A stretch of DNA of 64,000 bases from an uncultured Parabacteroides sp. (GTDB lineage Bacteria > Bacteroidota > Bacteroidia > Bacteroidales > Tannerellaceae): contig NZ_CABUOD010000004.1 of NCBI RefSeq assembly GCF_902493135.1, forward strand, positions 94,064-158,063. Direction: 5' to 3'. Positions 35,229 through 44,411 of the stretch are shown here, piece after piece. The notes below the pieces were generated by a model. It did no database searches. It was not told the DNA's origin and worked only from the letters and a program-made list of their open reading frames with translations. The stretch's first letter is position 1; each line of letters starts with the position of its first letter. The translations under genes and the position numbers were made by a program.

Positions 35229-36023
35229 CTATTCTATATTATAGGTATGTACGCTTTTGCCTTGCGCGGACGGCAGGTAGTTCACTCCGAACCAGCAGAC
35301 CTGAAGGAGGACGAACGAGAGAAGCAGCAATCCGAGCGCAGTCCGGTGGCATGCCTGCCGATGGAGCCGGAAGTGGATATACAGAAGGTTGCCCAGCCAG
35401 GTCGCGGCGGCCCAAGTCTCTTTCGGGTCCCAACTCCAGTAGTGCCCCCAGGCTTCCTTCGCCCAGAGAGCACCGAACAGCATCCCGATAGTCAGGAAAG
35501 CGGTTCCCACATAGACGAGGTTGTCGCAGAGGTCCATCCGGTCGCAGCCGATCCCGGCTCCTTTCCGCAGGAAAAGCAGGTAGAGGGCGAAGATGGCGGC
35601 AGCACCCAACACAGCGTAGGCGAACATATAGACGATGACGTGCGGGGCGAACCAGGCGCTTTGCAAAGCGGGCATCAGCGTCTTGTTGTGTATTTCCGGT
35701 TTCAGTAGGTTGATGCAGATGAACACACCGGCAAGCAGGGTACTGAACGAGAGGATCCATTTATACCGCCAGCGGACATAGGTGATCAATCCGGCTACCG
35801 GAAGAAAAAAAGAGTACCAGAGGCGCGTCTCGCCCATCGTGCGCAGGGGAGGACGTTCCAACGAGACCCACATGCCGACGATAAAGGCGAAAAAGACGGC
35901 CAACCCTAACAGGTTGAAAGCAACGGCACGCCCGAAGCGTTCGGGACGGTAGGCCATCCAAGCGCCTGCTCCCCAACAGAGCAGGGCGGGGAATGCAAAA
36001 TAGATAAAATGACTCCAATCCAT
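35229..36023 (-). CDS. ccsA: CcsA/CcmC-type cytochrome c biogenesis protein
   Basis: The 264-residue membrane protein has about eight helices and the heme-handling Trp-rich motif WGHYWSWDPKETWA, with conserved His near HVIVYMFAY and in the flanking loops. It works with ResB/Ccs1 to deliver heme to periplasmic CXXCH motifs, here those of NrfH and NrfA. The start at 36023 is set by an AGGAG ribosome-binding site 5-6 bases upstream and by its position one base after the upstream TGA. An ATG nine codons earlier lies in the previous gene. Confidence 0.93.
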   Translation of the reverse strand: MDWSHFIYFAFPALLCWGAGAWMAYRPERFGRAVAFNLLGLAVFFAFIVGMWVSLERPPLRTMGETRLWYSFFLPVAGLITYVRWRYKWILSFSTLLAGVFICINLLKPEIHNKTLMPALQSAWFAPHVIVYMFAYAVLGAAAIFALYLLFLRKGAGIGCDRMDLCDNLVYVGTAFLTIGMLFGALWAKEAWGHYWSWDPKETWAAATWLGNLLYIHFRLHRQACHRTALGLLLLSFVLLQVCWFGVNYLPSAQGKSVHTYNIE

Positions 36024-36024
36024 A

Positions 36025-37263
36025 TCAATTCTCCTTTCTCTTCGGTGCATAGATGAACAGGCAGACAGCCCCCGCCAGCATCAGGATGATTCCGGTATAA
36101 ACTACCGGTAGCCAGGGGTCGCGCACCAGTTCGAAGATGCTCGTTTCGCTCCATTTCCCCATCGTCTCGTCGTAACTGAGCTGATAGATTTTCCAGCCGG
36201 CGACGGAGAAGGGTTTGTTGACTTCGATCAGGGCGTCTTTCTTTTGTTTGTCTTGTGTGTAGACGGTCACCTCCGAAGCGAAGCGTTTCGGCTCGCGTTC
36301 GGGCATGACGAGTACGGCTGCGTCGTCAAGGGGCAGGGTGACGTAAGGGAACATGTAATTCCTGCAACTAACCCAACCTTCGCGGCGGCTTCCGTCTTTA
36401 CGGTTCAGCGCTTTCACATAGAGGGCCGAGGTCGCTCCTTCGGTCTGGAAGCCGACGAAATTCACCGTGTCCTTGTCTGCTATGCAAGCAGCCATCGGGA
36501 TGAAATCGGTCACCTCCAGCGTCCAGTCCAACAGATGGCCTGAAAGGGGGACTTCCTCCACCAAAAGGTTGGCGGGCTGTCCTTCGGGTAGCGCTTTGCC
36601 CGTCGTGTTATCGATCACCATGAGTTTAGGCGGATATTCGTCGATCGTGAATGATTTCAGTTCGATGGCAAGCGGGAGCTCGACCAATGCGCCGGTATCG
36701 TCCGTCGCACGCCATTCGGCGGCTCCTTCGGTCACGGGCATGCGCAGGCGTCTCAGGTCGCCGTTTCCCAAGATCGCCGCCCAAAGCGTGATGAACAGGC
36801 CGGCGTGGTTCAGGGCGAAAGGGAGGTCTTTCAGCCGGAAGCGGGACAACCGGCGCAAGGTCACCAGTCCTAAGATCGTCAGCATGTAAAGGAACAGGAG
36901 CATGAACGGCCAGGAGGTGGTCATCCGGTTGAACCCCAGGCGGTCGATCAGTCCCCCGGAAGGGAGTTCCGTAGGGGCTACTTGCGGAGTAAGCCCCATC
37001 AGAACGACTAATACCAACCAAAAACACAATGATGTTATACTCGCTTCCAAACCGGAGAACCAACGCAGGACGGCGCTTTTCCGGCTCAGAAGATGCAGGA
37101 CGAGGATCAGAACAAGATATGCGCCGCCTGCCAACAGGTTGACGGGATACCGGAACAAGGCGGCGTCCACCTTGCCGGTCGTGAGTTGCAGGACGAAGCC
37201 GGTGATCAATAAACCGGCGCCTATCGTGCAACCTTCCGCATATCTCCAGGGTCTATTCCACAT
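36025..37263 (-). CDS. resB: ResB/Ccs1-like cytochrome c biogenesis protein
   Basis: The 412-residue membrane protein has four hydrophobic helices near the N-terminus (residues 10-190), a large periplasmic domain (~190-370) and a final helix (PWLPVVYTGIILMLAGAVCLF). ResB binds reduced apocytochrome and receives heme from CcsA. It is tightly coupled: 1 bp before nrfA ends and 1 bp before ccsA begins. Placement beside nrfHA indicates a dedicated maturation pair for the multiheme nitrite reductase. Confidence 0.85.
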   Translation of the reverse strand: MWNRPWRYAEGCTIGAGLLITGFVLQLTTGKVDAALFRYPVNLLAGGAYLVLILVLHLLSRKSAVLRWFSGLEASITSLCFWLVLVVLMGLTPQVAPTELPSGGLIDRLGFNRMTTSWPFMLLFLYMLTILGLVTLRRLSRFRLKDLPFALNHAGLFITLWAAILGNGDLRRLRMPVTEGAAEWRATDDTGALVELPLAIELKSFTIDEYPPKLMVIDNTTGKALPEGQPANLLVEEVPLSGHLLDWTLEVTDFIPMAACIADKDTVNFVGFQTEGATSALYVKALNRKDGSRREGWVSCRNYMFPYVTLPLDDAAVLVMPEREPKRFASEVTVYTQDKQKKDALIEVNKPFSVAGWKIYQLSYDETMGKWSETSIFELVRDPWLPVVYTGIILMLAGAVCLFIYAPKRKEN

Positions 37264-37264
37264 A

Positions 37265-38752
37265 TCAGCTGTTTTTTACCAAACGGTTGTTTGCTTTGGC
37301 TTCTTCAAGCCATTTCGGAACGACTGTATTCAGGAATTTTTCTTTCTGTGCGCGTTCGGCAGGTATATCCAGGCCGATGTATTGCTGGGCTTTCTCTTTG
37401 GTCGACAGGTCGGGCATCGGGACGTCGTCCGTATAACCTAATTTCGCCAACACCTTCGAGACCGCCAAGCGGGCTTGCAGGGCTTTGTCTGTCCCGTTGC
37501 CTAAGATACGTTGGATTTCCTGAGGGGCGTGGAAAGCGGCTCCATGCGAAGCGACTCCGAAGTCCCAACGCCACTGTGCCTGGCGGATCAGCTGCAGGAC
37601 AGGGGCCATCTGTTCTTCGGTCGCCCCTTTATCCCATGCAAACTTGGCTTCGATATGGGCCTTTGCCAATTCGGTTTCCAGGCGGTCGCGCATCTCACGG
37701 GCCTTGTTCTGGCGTTCGTAGACGTTGTTACGCAGGGTTTCTTCGCTTTCGCGATGGCAGACCTGGCAGGTGCGGTCGATCATGGCGAGCGGGCTCATGA
37801 TGTGGTGGTCGCTATACTTCACCCCACCTTCGCTCTTGTAAGGCATGTGGCAGTCGGCACAGGAGACACCACGCTGTCCGTGGATACCCATCATCGAAAG
37901 TTCGTAATCCGGGTGCTGGGCTTTCAGGATCGGGGTACGGCTGAGTTTATGTTTGTAGTCGAAAAAGCCTGCCTCATCGTAATAGACTTCCATATCTTCC
38001 ACCGTGAAACCTTTATCCCAAGGGAAGGTCAGATATTTGCCGTCGCCTTTGAAATAATATTCCACGTGGCATTGTGCGCAGACCAGCGAACGCATTTCCT
38101 GCTGGGTGGCTTTCGTCACATCCTTTCCCTGCCGCTGGAAAGCTTCGACCAAGGCGGGGCGGCTGATACGGAGGTTCATGTTCTCCGGCTCGTGGCAGTC
38201 GGCACAACCGATCGGGTTCACGATTTCCTTTCCCATAGCGGACCATTTGCTTTTATAGAAGTTCTCGGCTCCTATGCTCTGCATCATGCGGGGCACGTCG
38301 GGGCTTTTGCAGGTCCAACAGGTGGCGGGCTGAGGACCGCCGTCTTCTTCCGTCATGGGAGAACCGACACGAAGGGTGTGACGCATGTCTTCGATCGCGT
38401 GCATGTGGCCGCGCGGGGTCGAATAGTCTTTGGAGAACGCGTAACCGGCCCAGAGGACGACCATATTGGGACGCTGTCCGAGGACATCCACAGCCTGGTT
38501 GCCGTTGTAGAGGCTTTTGAAACTGGTGTCTGCCGTCTCTGTCCAGGTCTGGTACTCACGCGGATAGTTCGGTTCGAACATCTCGTTTCTTCCTTCAACG
38601 TCTTTTATCTCGGTCTTCTTGTTATTGATGACGCTGGCAATCTCCGCCCTTCTCTCCGTGACGGAGGAGGCCAGCATGCCTAAAACAAAAACTACGGCCA
38701 TTGTCCCGACGAACAATAACCAGCCTTGCCATGATTTTAATCTTTTTTCCAT
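37265..38752 (-). CDS. nrfA: Ammonia-forming cytochrome c nitrite reductase NrfA
   Basis: The 495-residue pentaheme enzyme reduces nitrite to ammonium in the periplasm. Five heme motifs are visible in order: CWTCK (145-149, the CXXCK active-site heme), then CADCH, CAQCH, CADCH and CQVCH. Signature segments include NPIGCADCHEPENM and GIHGQRGVSCADCHMPYKSEGG. An N-terminal anchor/signal (WLLFVGTMAVVFVLGMLASS) is present. It lies 24 bp downstream of nrfH. Maturation requires the CXXCK-ligating pathway, consistent with the adjacent resB/ccsA pair. Confidence 0.98.
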   Translation of the reverse strand: MEKRLKSWQGWLLFVGTMAVVFVLGMLASSVTERRAEIASVINNKKTEIKDVEGRNEMFEPNYPREYQTWTETADTSFKSLYNGNQAVDVLGQRPNMVVLWAGYAFSKDYSTPRGHMHAIEDMRHTLRVGSPMTEEDGGPQPATCWTCKSPDVPRMMQSIGAENFYKSKWSAMGKEIVNPIGCADCHEPENMNLRISRPALVEAFQRQGKDVTKATQQEMRSLVCAQCHVEYYFKGDGKYLTFPWDKGFTVEDMEVYYDEAGFFDYKHKLSRTPILKAQHPDYELSMMGIHGQRGVSCADCHMPYKSEGGVKYSDHHIMSPLAMIDRTCQVCHRESEETLRNNVYERQNKAREMRDRLETELAKAHIEAKFAWDKGATEEQMAPVLQLIRQAQWRWDFGVASHGAAFHAPQEIQRILGNGTDKALQARLAVSKVLAKLGYTDDVPMPDLSTKEKAQQYIGLDIPAERAQKEKFLNTVVPKWLEEAKANNRLVKNS

Positions 38753-38776
38753 ATCTGTTGCATTTTAATTTATCGG

Positions 38777-39367
38777 TTATTCTGTAAGCATATCTTTCAG
38801 CCATTGCGGCGTGTTCGTCTTCGGATAGGGTACGAGGGCGTTCGGGGTGGACGACAGGCTGTTCGTCCCTCCGTGAGGCACGTCCCGGTGACAGTCCCAG
38901 CAGGCTTTCCCCTCCCCGGCGAGCGCCATCTCGTGGTCGATACGGCCGGTGCTGACAAATTCGGTGTTCAGTTGCGTATGACAACGAATACAGTTGTCCA
39001 TAATGACCTCGCCGCTACCGTCAAGTGCCTGGATGGCCTGAGGCTCGCCGCGCATGGTGAAAACCGCCGCATGGCGCAGGCCGTCCATACCTTTGAAAAG
39101 CCATTTCCTGGCGAAGCTCTGGTGGGGTACGTGGCAATCGTTGCAGGTGGCGTTGCGACTATGCGAACTGTGGTTCCAAGTGGCGTAATAAGGAGCCATG
39201 ATGTGGCAATTCACACAACCTGACGGATCATCCGACAGGTAACTCCAAGCTCTGGAGGCAAAGACGGTATAGGCTCCGAGACCACACACGACTCCCGCTG
39301 CTACGACAGCGAACAACCTCGCCCGCCGCGTGGGGAGTACCGTGTCCATTATTTCTCTTATTTTCAT
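38777..39367 (-). CDS. nrfH: NrfH, tetraheme quinol-oxidising subunit
   Basis: The 196-residue NapC/NirT-family protein has one membrane anchor (RLFAVVAAGVVCGLGAYTVFA) and four heme motifs: CVNCH, CNDCH, CIRCH and CWDCH. It passes electrons from menaquinol to NrfA. It is the first gene of the nrf operon, divergent from the OmpA-like lipoprotein gene; a palindrome lies in the 94-bp gap. Confidence 0.97.
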   Translation of the reverse strand: MKIREIMDTVLPTRRARLFAVVAAGVVCGLGAYTVFASRAWSYLSDDPSGCVNCHIMAPYYATWNHSSHSRNATCNDCHVPHQSFARKWLFKGMDGLRHAAVFTMRGEPQAIQALDGSGEVIMDNCIRCHTQLNTEFVSTGRIDHEMALAGEGKACWDCHRDVPHGGTNSLSSTPNALVPYPKTNTPQWLKDMLTE

Positions 39368-39424
39368 ACTGCCTTAATTATAGTTTAATTATTTGCAAAT
39401 ATCCTAAACCCGATACAAGTAATG

Positions 39425-39440
39425 TGTAATAAATATTACA
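39425..39440. promoter_or_regulatory. Candidate Crp/Fnr-type operator upstream of nrfH
   Basis: TGTAAT-AAAT-ATTACA is a perfect 6-4-6 palindrome with Crp/Fnr-like geometry, 58 bp upstream of nrfH and 22 bp upstream of the OmpA-like gene. The regulator at 33161-33826 is the obvious candidate to bind it; this is an inference. Confidence 0.55.
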
Positions 39441-39461
39441 TTCGCTAAAATTATCGACAAA

Positions 39462-40298
39462 ATGAAAAAGGTTCTATTAGTAGCAGTCTCCGCACTGCTT
39501 GTCTGCACATCTTGTGTAACGAAGAAAAAGTACCTGCTGGCCGAGAACGGACGCCTGGAAGCCATCGCCCGGGGAGACGACCTGCAGAACCAGCTTGTGA
39601 ACTGCCGCGATGACAACGACGGCCTCACTTCGCGTCTTGCCGCACTTGAACGGGACACGTCCCGCATGGGCAAGAACATCCGCAACTATCAAAGTATGCT
39701 CAGCACCAATATGACGGAGCAGGAAAAGCTGAACTCACTCCTGAGCCAGAAGATGAGCGAACTGGATGAACGCGAACGTACGATCAACGAACTGCAGGAC
39801 ATGATCAACGCCCAGACCGAACGGGTACAGAACTTGCTCAACAGCGTGAAGGACGCTCTCTTAGGGTTCAGCAGCGACGAGCTGACCGTTCGCGAGAAAG
39901 ACGGGAAAGTCTACGTTGCCATGTCGGACAAACTTCTTTTCGAATCGGGAAGCGCCCGTGTCGACAAACGTGGAAAGGAGGCTTTGGCCAAGCTCGCTGA
40001 AGTCCTCAACAAGCAATCCGACATCGACGTCTATATCGAAGGGCATACCGACAGCAAGCCGATCAACACCGCCCAGTTCAAAGACAACTGGGATCTCAGT
40101 GTCATCCGTGCCACTTCGGTCGTCCGCATCCTGACAAAAGACTACGGTGTCAATCCGTTGCAGATCCAACCGTGCGGCCGTGGCGAATTCATGCCGATTG
40201 ACGACAATGAGACTGCCGACGGCCGTGCCAAAAACCGCCGTACGGAGATCATCATGGCTCCGAAGTTGGATAAGTTATACCAAATGTTGAACCAGTAA
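39462..40298 (+). CDS. OmpA-family lipoprotein with coiled coil
   Basis: This 278-residue protein has the lipobox CTSC in a short signal peptide and a long alpha-helical coiled region (~25-130, LSSQK-like heptads such as LNSLLSQKMSELDERERTI). Its C-terminal OmpA peptidoglycan-binding domain (~155-270) contains LLFESGSARVDKRG, EGHTDSKPI and NRRTEIIM. It should tether the outer membrane to peptidoglycan. The nrf genes are transcribed the other way. Confidence 0.92.
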   Translation: MKKVLLVAVSALLVCTSCVTKKKYLLAENGRLEAIARGDDLQNQLVNCRDDNDGLTSRLAALERDTSRMGKNIRNYQSMLSTNMTEQEKLNSLLSQKMSELDERERTINELQDMINAQTERVQNLLNSVKDALLGFSSDELTVREKDGKVYVAMSDKLLFESGSARVDKRGKEALAKLAEVLNKQSDIDVYIEGHTDSKPINTAQFKDNWDLSVIRATSVVRILTKDYGVNPLQIQPCGRGEFMPIDDNETADGRAKNRRTEIIMAPKLDKLYQMLNQ

Positions 40299-40305
40299 GA
40301 ATATA

Positions 40306-40350
40306 AAAAAGGGGAAACGTTGCCTGCAAGCACCCGTCTCCCCTTTCCTT
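40306..40350 (+). terminator. Terminator after the OmpA-like gene
   Basis: AAAGGGGAAACG (near 40308-40319) pairs with CGTCTCCCCTTT (near 40335-40346) with one mismatch, followed by TCCTTTT. Confidence 0.8.
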
Positions 40351-40370
40351 TTAAATTCAATCGATCCTGA

Positions 40371-41219
40371 TCATTCACCGGAAACGACCGCCTCCATCTG
40401 GCCGGCTTTTACCGTCATTATGATATATAGCCTGTATCCGGCAACCAAATGGATATCCTTTTTTTCATCTATACCGATACCATCTATCTGCGTGAGAGTA
40501 AATATCTTTCCGTTTTCATCTTTATAAGTGATCGCAATGGCCTCGTCTCCCGGTAAAAAAACTCCTTTCGCTGCTCCTTCATCGTCAAACAGAGAAAAGG
40601 AATATTTCTCAGAAATATTTTTATCTACAAACTTATTATCTTTAAAAGAATAACTTCCCGATAAAGCGACATTAGACACAGATATATTATCTTTCGTCAA
40701 TTTAACAACTTCCGTAACATCCCCCTTTAATGTGCGAACAGATACTCTTATCGAAGAGAGGCAATCCTTCAAGTCTACCCATACAGCCGTATCAACAGGA
40801 GCCGATACGAAAACACCAGTACTTGTCTTAAATCCCATCTCATACCATTCTCCTTGGTTCGTAAGATCTATTGGGAGTGTTTGTTTAACCTTATCCAGTT
40901 GATCAGAATACGGATAATAAGCGAAAACACTGTATGTCGAACCATCGGCTGGCAGCAGAATAGCATTCGTGACATCCGTAGGTTTTAAATAGAACGTGTC
41001 TTCATCCCGCTCCGCTTCATACTTTTTATTCATTTGATTTTCTGCTGCAGCATCCTTTCCCAATAGCAAAACACCGACAGGCGTTTCCGATCGCAGCCAA
41101 GTGGCAGATGTTTTCAAGTTTATTGCACTCGAGGTTTCTGGAATGTCCGGATCATCATCCGAACAAGCATAAAAGGCCAACAATGCCAAAATGACCATAG
41201 AATACTGAAGTAACTTCAT
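40371..41219 (-). CDS. Fimbrillin-like lipoprotein
   Basis: The 282-residue protein starts MKLLQYSMVILALLAFYACSDDD, with a lipobox ending in Cys and an acidic spacer. The body resembles the fimbrillin/FimB-type beta-sandwich family of Bacteroidales: YSVFAYYPYSDQ, ISVSNVALSGSYSF and HLVAGYRLYIIMTVKAGQ are characteristic. The start at 41219 is chosen over 41255 because it begins the signal peptide. It may be a stand-alone surface lipoprotein, as no pilus-assembly genes are nearby. Confidence 0.75.
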   Translation of the reverse strand: MKLLQYSMVILALLAFYACSDDDPDIPETSSAINLKTSATWLRSETPVGVLLLGKDAAAENQMNKKYEAERDEDTFYLKPTDVTNAILLPADGSTYSVFAYYPYSDQLDKVKQTLPIDLTNQGEWYEMGFKTSTGVFVSAPVDTAVWVDLKDCLSSIRVSVRTLKGDVTEVVKLTKDNISVSNVALSGSYSFKDNKFVDKNISEKYSFSLFDDEGAAKGVFLPGDEAIAITYKDENGKIFTLTQIDGIGIDEKKDIHLVAGYRLYIIMTVKAGQMEAVVSGE

Positions 41220-41243
41220 AATAATAAAATTTATTTGTTTCGA

Positions 41244-41251
41244 CAAATGTA
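41244..41251 (-). promoter_or_regulatory. Candidate -7 box (TACATTTG) for the fimbrillin-like gene
   Basis: On the minus strand it reads TACATTTG, matching TAnnTTTG, 24 bp before the ATG at 41219. Confidence 0.5.
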
Positions 41252-41343
41252 GCACTTATTTACAAATAGCAGTTGATTATAATATATAATTGCCCAAAAA
41301 GAAGGTTATACCTACATTTTAGCACGTTCATTCTCCTTTTCTT

Positions 41344-42582
41344 TCATGCCGTTCTTTTGCACCTCAACGCAAAGTACAGGATATACAGGAAAGCCAGCAG
41401 TGGAATCACAAAACCTATCGCCATGTTATCGGCGCCGATGTAGCCCATCAGCATCGGGGCGAAAGCACCGCCGGCTACTCCCATGACGATATAGGAAGAG
41501 GCTTTTTTGGTATGGACGCCCATGTCTTCCAGCCCCAGTGCGAAGATTGTCGGGAACATGATGGACATAAAAAAGAATGAGAGATAAAGCGCATACAAAG
41601 AAATCGTGCCGATAGAAACCACAACCAACGCCATGCAGACAGCATCAGCCAAGGCAAACCACATCAGGAGACGGGCGGGAGACATCCATTTCATCGTAAA
41701 GCTGCCGGACAAACGGCCGATCATAAACAAAGCCATTCCACCGAAAGCCAGGATACGCGAAGCCTCGATATTCGTCATTGAAACATCGGCCTCCGTCACA
41801 TAATTAATGAAGAAACTGAAAATCCCCGTCTGTGCAGCGCAATAGCAAAACTGGGCTATAATGGCCCGGACGAACTGCGGATGCCTCCACATGGAAACCA
41901 CACCCATCCCGGCTCCGACCTCCGTCTCATCCGGATGGGTATCCTCTTCCTCCACCTGCACTTCCGGCAGTCTGGTGAAGAAGAAAAGCAGAGCTACGAG
42001 CAAGACGATCGATCCGACCAATATATAAGGTTTCGTCAAGGTGAACGGATCATCTTCCGCCCCGCCGAAAATCAGCATTCCCCCTACCAGCGGGCCCAAT
42101 ATCCAGCCCAACCCGTTAAACGATTGGGAAAGATTCAGACGTTGCGCCCCCGACTCCTTCGGTCCCAAAATCGTAGAATAAGGATTGGCTGCCGTCTCCA
42201 AGATACACAACCCACAAGCAATCACGAACAATGCCACCAAAAACGGCGAAGCCGAATGCAAGTAAGCTGCCGGAATAAAAGCAAACGCCCCAGCGGCAAA
42301 TAAAGATAAGCCCAATATGATCCCTTTCTTATATCCGAACCGCTTCATAAACATACCGGCAGGAAGTGCCATCAGGAAGTAAGCGATATAAGTGGAGAAC
42401 TGCACAAGGCCGCTCTCCGCCTTCGTCATCGTAAAGACACCCTGGAAATGCTTATTCAATACATCCAGCAACCCATGGGCAAATCCCCACAATAAGAACA
42501 GGCTGGTGATCAATATAAACGGGACAAGATAAGATTTCCCGTCAGGAGCGGAAAACAAAGTTTTCTGATTCTTCTTTTTCAT
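41344..42582 (-). CDS. MFS sugar:H+ symporter, FucP/GluP type
   Basis: The 412-residue permease has twelve hydrophobic helices and FucP-family phrases: LFLLWGFAHGLLDVLNKHF, GLVQFSTYIAYFLMALPAG, GLCILETAANPYSTILGP and LNLSQSFNGLGWILGPLVGG. Members import fucose, glucose or galactose with protons. It starts 5 bp after the DUF4153 gene, so the two are co-transcribed. Substrate is not decided by sequence. Confidence 0.9.
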   Translation of the reverse strand: MKKKNQKTLFSAPDGKSYLVPFILITSLFLLWGFAHGLLDVLNKHFQGVFTMTKAESGLVQFSTYIAYFLMALPAGMFMKRFGYKKGIILGLSLFAAGAFAFIPAAYLHSASPFLVALFVIACGLCILETAANPYSTILGPKESGAQRLNLSQSFNGLGWILGPLVGGMLIFGGAEDDPFTLTKPYILVGSIVLLVALLFFFTRLPEVQVEEEDTHPDETEVGAGMGVVSMWRHPQFVRAIIAQFCYCAAQTGIFSFFINYVTEADVSMTNIEASRILAFGGMALFMIGRLSGSFTMKWMSPARLLMWFALADAVCMALVVVSIGTISLYALYLSFFFMSIMFPTIFALGLEDMGVHTKKASSYIVMGVAGGAFAPMLMGYIGADNMAIGFVIPLLAFLYILYFALRCKRTA

Positions 42583-42587
42583 ACTTG

Positions 42588-44075
42588 CTATTTGTTATGA
42601 GTCGGCAAAGATACTCTTTTTTTCAGATAATAGCCTCCTCCCATATAAGAGACCGTATAGGCCGAATCCGGAGAACTGCGGTAGACGGAAATCTCGCCGA
42701 GCACATACAAGGCCGAATCCAGATCCAGCCGGAGGATTGCAGGATATAAATCTTCCGGTATCGAATCGGCAGGAGCCAGCCCTGCTTTTTCCATCTGACG
42801 GAAAAGCAAAGAATCTCTCTCCGCTTCAAAAAGGATCTGTTGTTTTTTATCGCACAGATAGAAAGTATCCATCTGCATCATGCTGTTTACCGCGCCTTCG
42901 TCATAACGTCCGACGGTCTGAAGCGTTTCATATCCCGTAACATCCAAAGGTGAATAATCGGTAATAGTCACATATTCATAATAATTATTCGGGCTTTTCG
43001 GAATCGGATAATTGTCACGCTTTTCCTGCGAGGCCCGTTCTATATCCCCCGCCGTTATGCCCGGTATATACGTGACTAAGGACAACAAAACGGCAGCAAG
43101 CACAGCCGCATACAAATAATGCGCAGTACGCCGGAAAAAAAACAGCAGGACAGTCCCCGTCAGGATAGCGCCTACCACCACCAGATATACCCTCTCTTCC
43201 GTATATCCATACTGGTTAATCCGGTAGAAAGCCCCCACCCAATACATGACCAGCGCCGGAAGTACAGCCCAACCGGAATGGCGGTAAAACCAATCGTAAT
43301 ATCTTCTCTCCAAAAACGACTGGCAACTTTTCAGAATGAAGGTAGCCGAAACAAAACTGACGACAATATAAGCAACCGCTCCTTTGGGCAAGGACCACAA
43401 CAGGATCACCTTGATAAAATAGAGATACAAGATAACCGCATATATCAGCAAGGCCGGCGAAAGCACGTAATTGAGCAAGACTTCAAACAGTTTGTTCGCA
43501 CTCTCCTCCTTCTCCCGGTTAAACAGGAGAAACAACAACGGCAATATTCCTATAAATGCAATGCTGGACGAATAGGCCATGAACCGCCGTTCGCCATATT
43601 GCCATATCTCAAAAATATACTGGATCGAATAATAGATGGAAATGGAAAGCAGCCAGGCAATCCCAGCCAGCAATCCGGCAGAAAGTACCGCCCGAAGGTA
43701 ACAAAGTCCTTTCCTGACAAACCTGTCATTATCCCGTCTCCAGTCACACACCAGATACAGCAGTTGCACCACGACAAGCGTCACCCAATAGAAAATTGAC
43801 CCGAAATCATTCTCCTCCCAGAAAAACGGGATAAAGAACAGCACAGACAGATAATAGGCAAACCGCCAGCTTGATCCTACCGTCATCGAATTCAAGGTAC
43901 AAGTAACCAAGAACAAGACCGGGAAATAATGAACGACAACCGCCAGGCTTGTACAGGAAGTCTCGTACAACGCACAACCGAAACAACAAAACAATACGGA
44001 CAGAACCACCTCCGCCGGATTGTGCCGCACCGCTACTTGCAAACGTTTGAGAAGAGCCTCTATTTTCCTTTTCAT
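42588..44075 (-). CDS. DUF4153-like polytopic membrane protein
   Basis: The 495-residue protein has roughly ten hydrophobic helices (residues 15-330) and a C-terminal periplasmic or cytoplasmic tail (~340-495) rich in Tyr and Asp. The membrane part resembles the DUF4153 family of Bacteroidetes, of unknown function. It precedes the sugar permease by 5 bp, giving a two-gene operon. Confidence 0.75.
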   Translation of the reverse strand: MKRKIEALLKRLQVAVRHNPAEVVLSVLFCCFGCALYETSCTSLAVVVHYFPVLFLVTCTLNSMTVGSSWRFAYYLSVLFFIPFFWEENDFGSIFYWVTLVVVQLLYLVCDWRRDNDRFVRKGLCYLRAVLSAGLLAGIAWLLSISIYYSIQYIFEIWQYGERRFMAYSSSIAFIGILPLLFLLFNREKEESANKLFEVLLNYVLSPALLIYAVILYLYFIKVILLWSLPKGAVAYIVVSFVSATFILKSCQSFLERRYYDWFYRHSGWAVLPALVMYWVGAFYRINQYGYTEERVYLVVVGAILTGTVLLFFFRRTAHYLYAAVLAAVLLSLVTYIPGITAGDIERASQEKRDNYPIPKSPNNYYEYVTITDYSPLDVTGYETLQTVGRYDEGAVNSMMQMDTFYLCDKKQQILFEAERDSLLFRQMEKAGLAPADSIPEDLYPAILRLDLDSALYVLGEISVYRSSPDSAYTVSYMGGGYYLKKRVSLPTHNK

Positions 44076-44411
44076 ACCTTCGAAAATTATGATTAGGCCA
44101 TAAAGATAAGCGTTATTGCTTTTCTGTCACTATTTACATGCCAAAATGGTTCGCTTTCTGCCATATTTTCCTATAAACGTCTTCCCTTAACAATCCTATT
44201 TTCAAACACATATATAAACCGGTACAAGTTTGTTCGCCTAAAATCATTGCCTCCGGAAAAGGTTTTCAGCTTCGTTTATCATCCTTTATCCATATTAACG
44301 TCCACCGGATCGCCCTGGCATGTCTTTTGAAGCAAGTATAGTGCTTTCGGGTTAGAAAAGACGAAAGCAAAAGTACATAAATGTTTAACTAAATAATTGG
44401 AGGACTGTATT
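44076..44411. other. 336-bp intergenic region before the Hsp20 gene
   Basis: It holds a GCTTTCG/CGAAAGC inverted repeat (44343-44349 and 44362-44368), ~45 bp before the Hsp20 start, and a weak -24/-12-like sequence (44316-44330, TGGCAT-N5-TTGA). The invariant -12 GC is not kept in the latter. I see no gene. Confidence 0.6.

Noticed and set aside
44316..44330. Sigma-54 promoter for Hsp20
   Set aside because: The -12 element reads TTGA; the invariant GC is missing and no upstream activator element is seen. Kept only as a low-interest observation.
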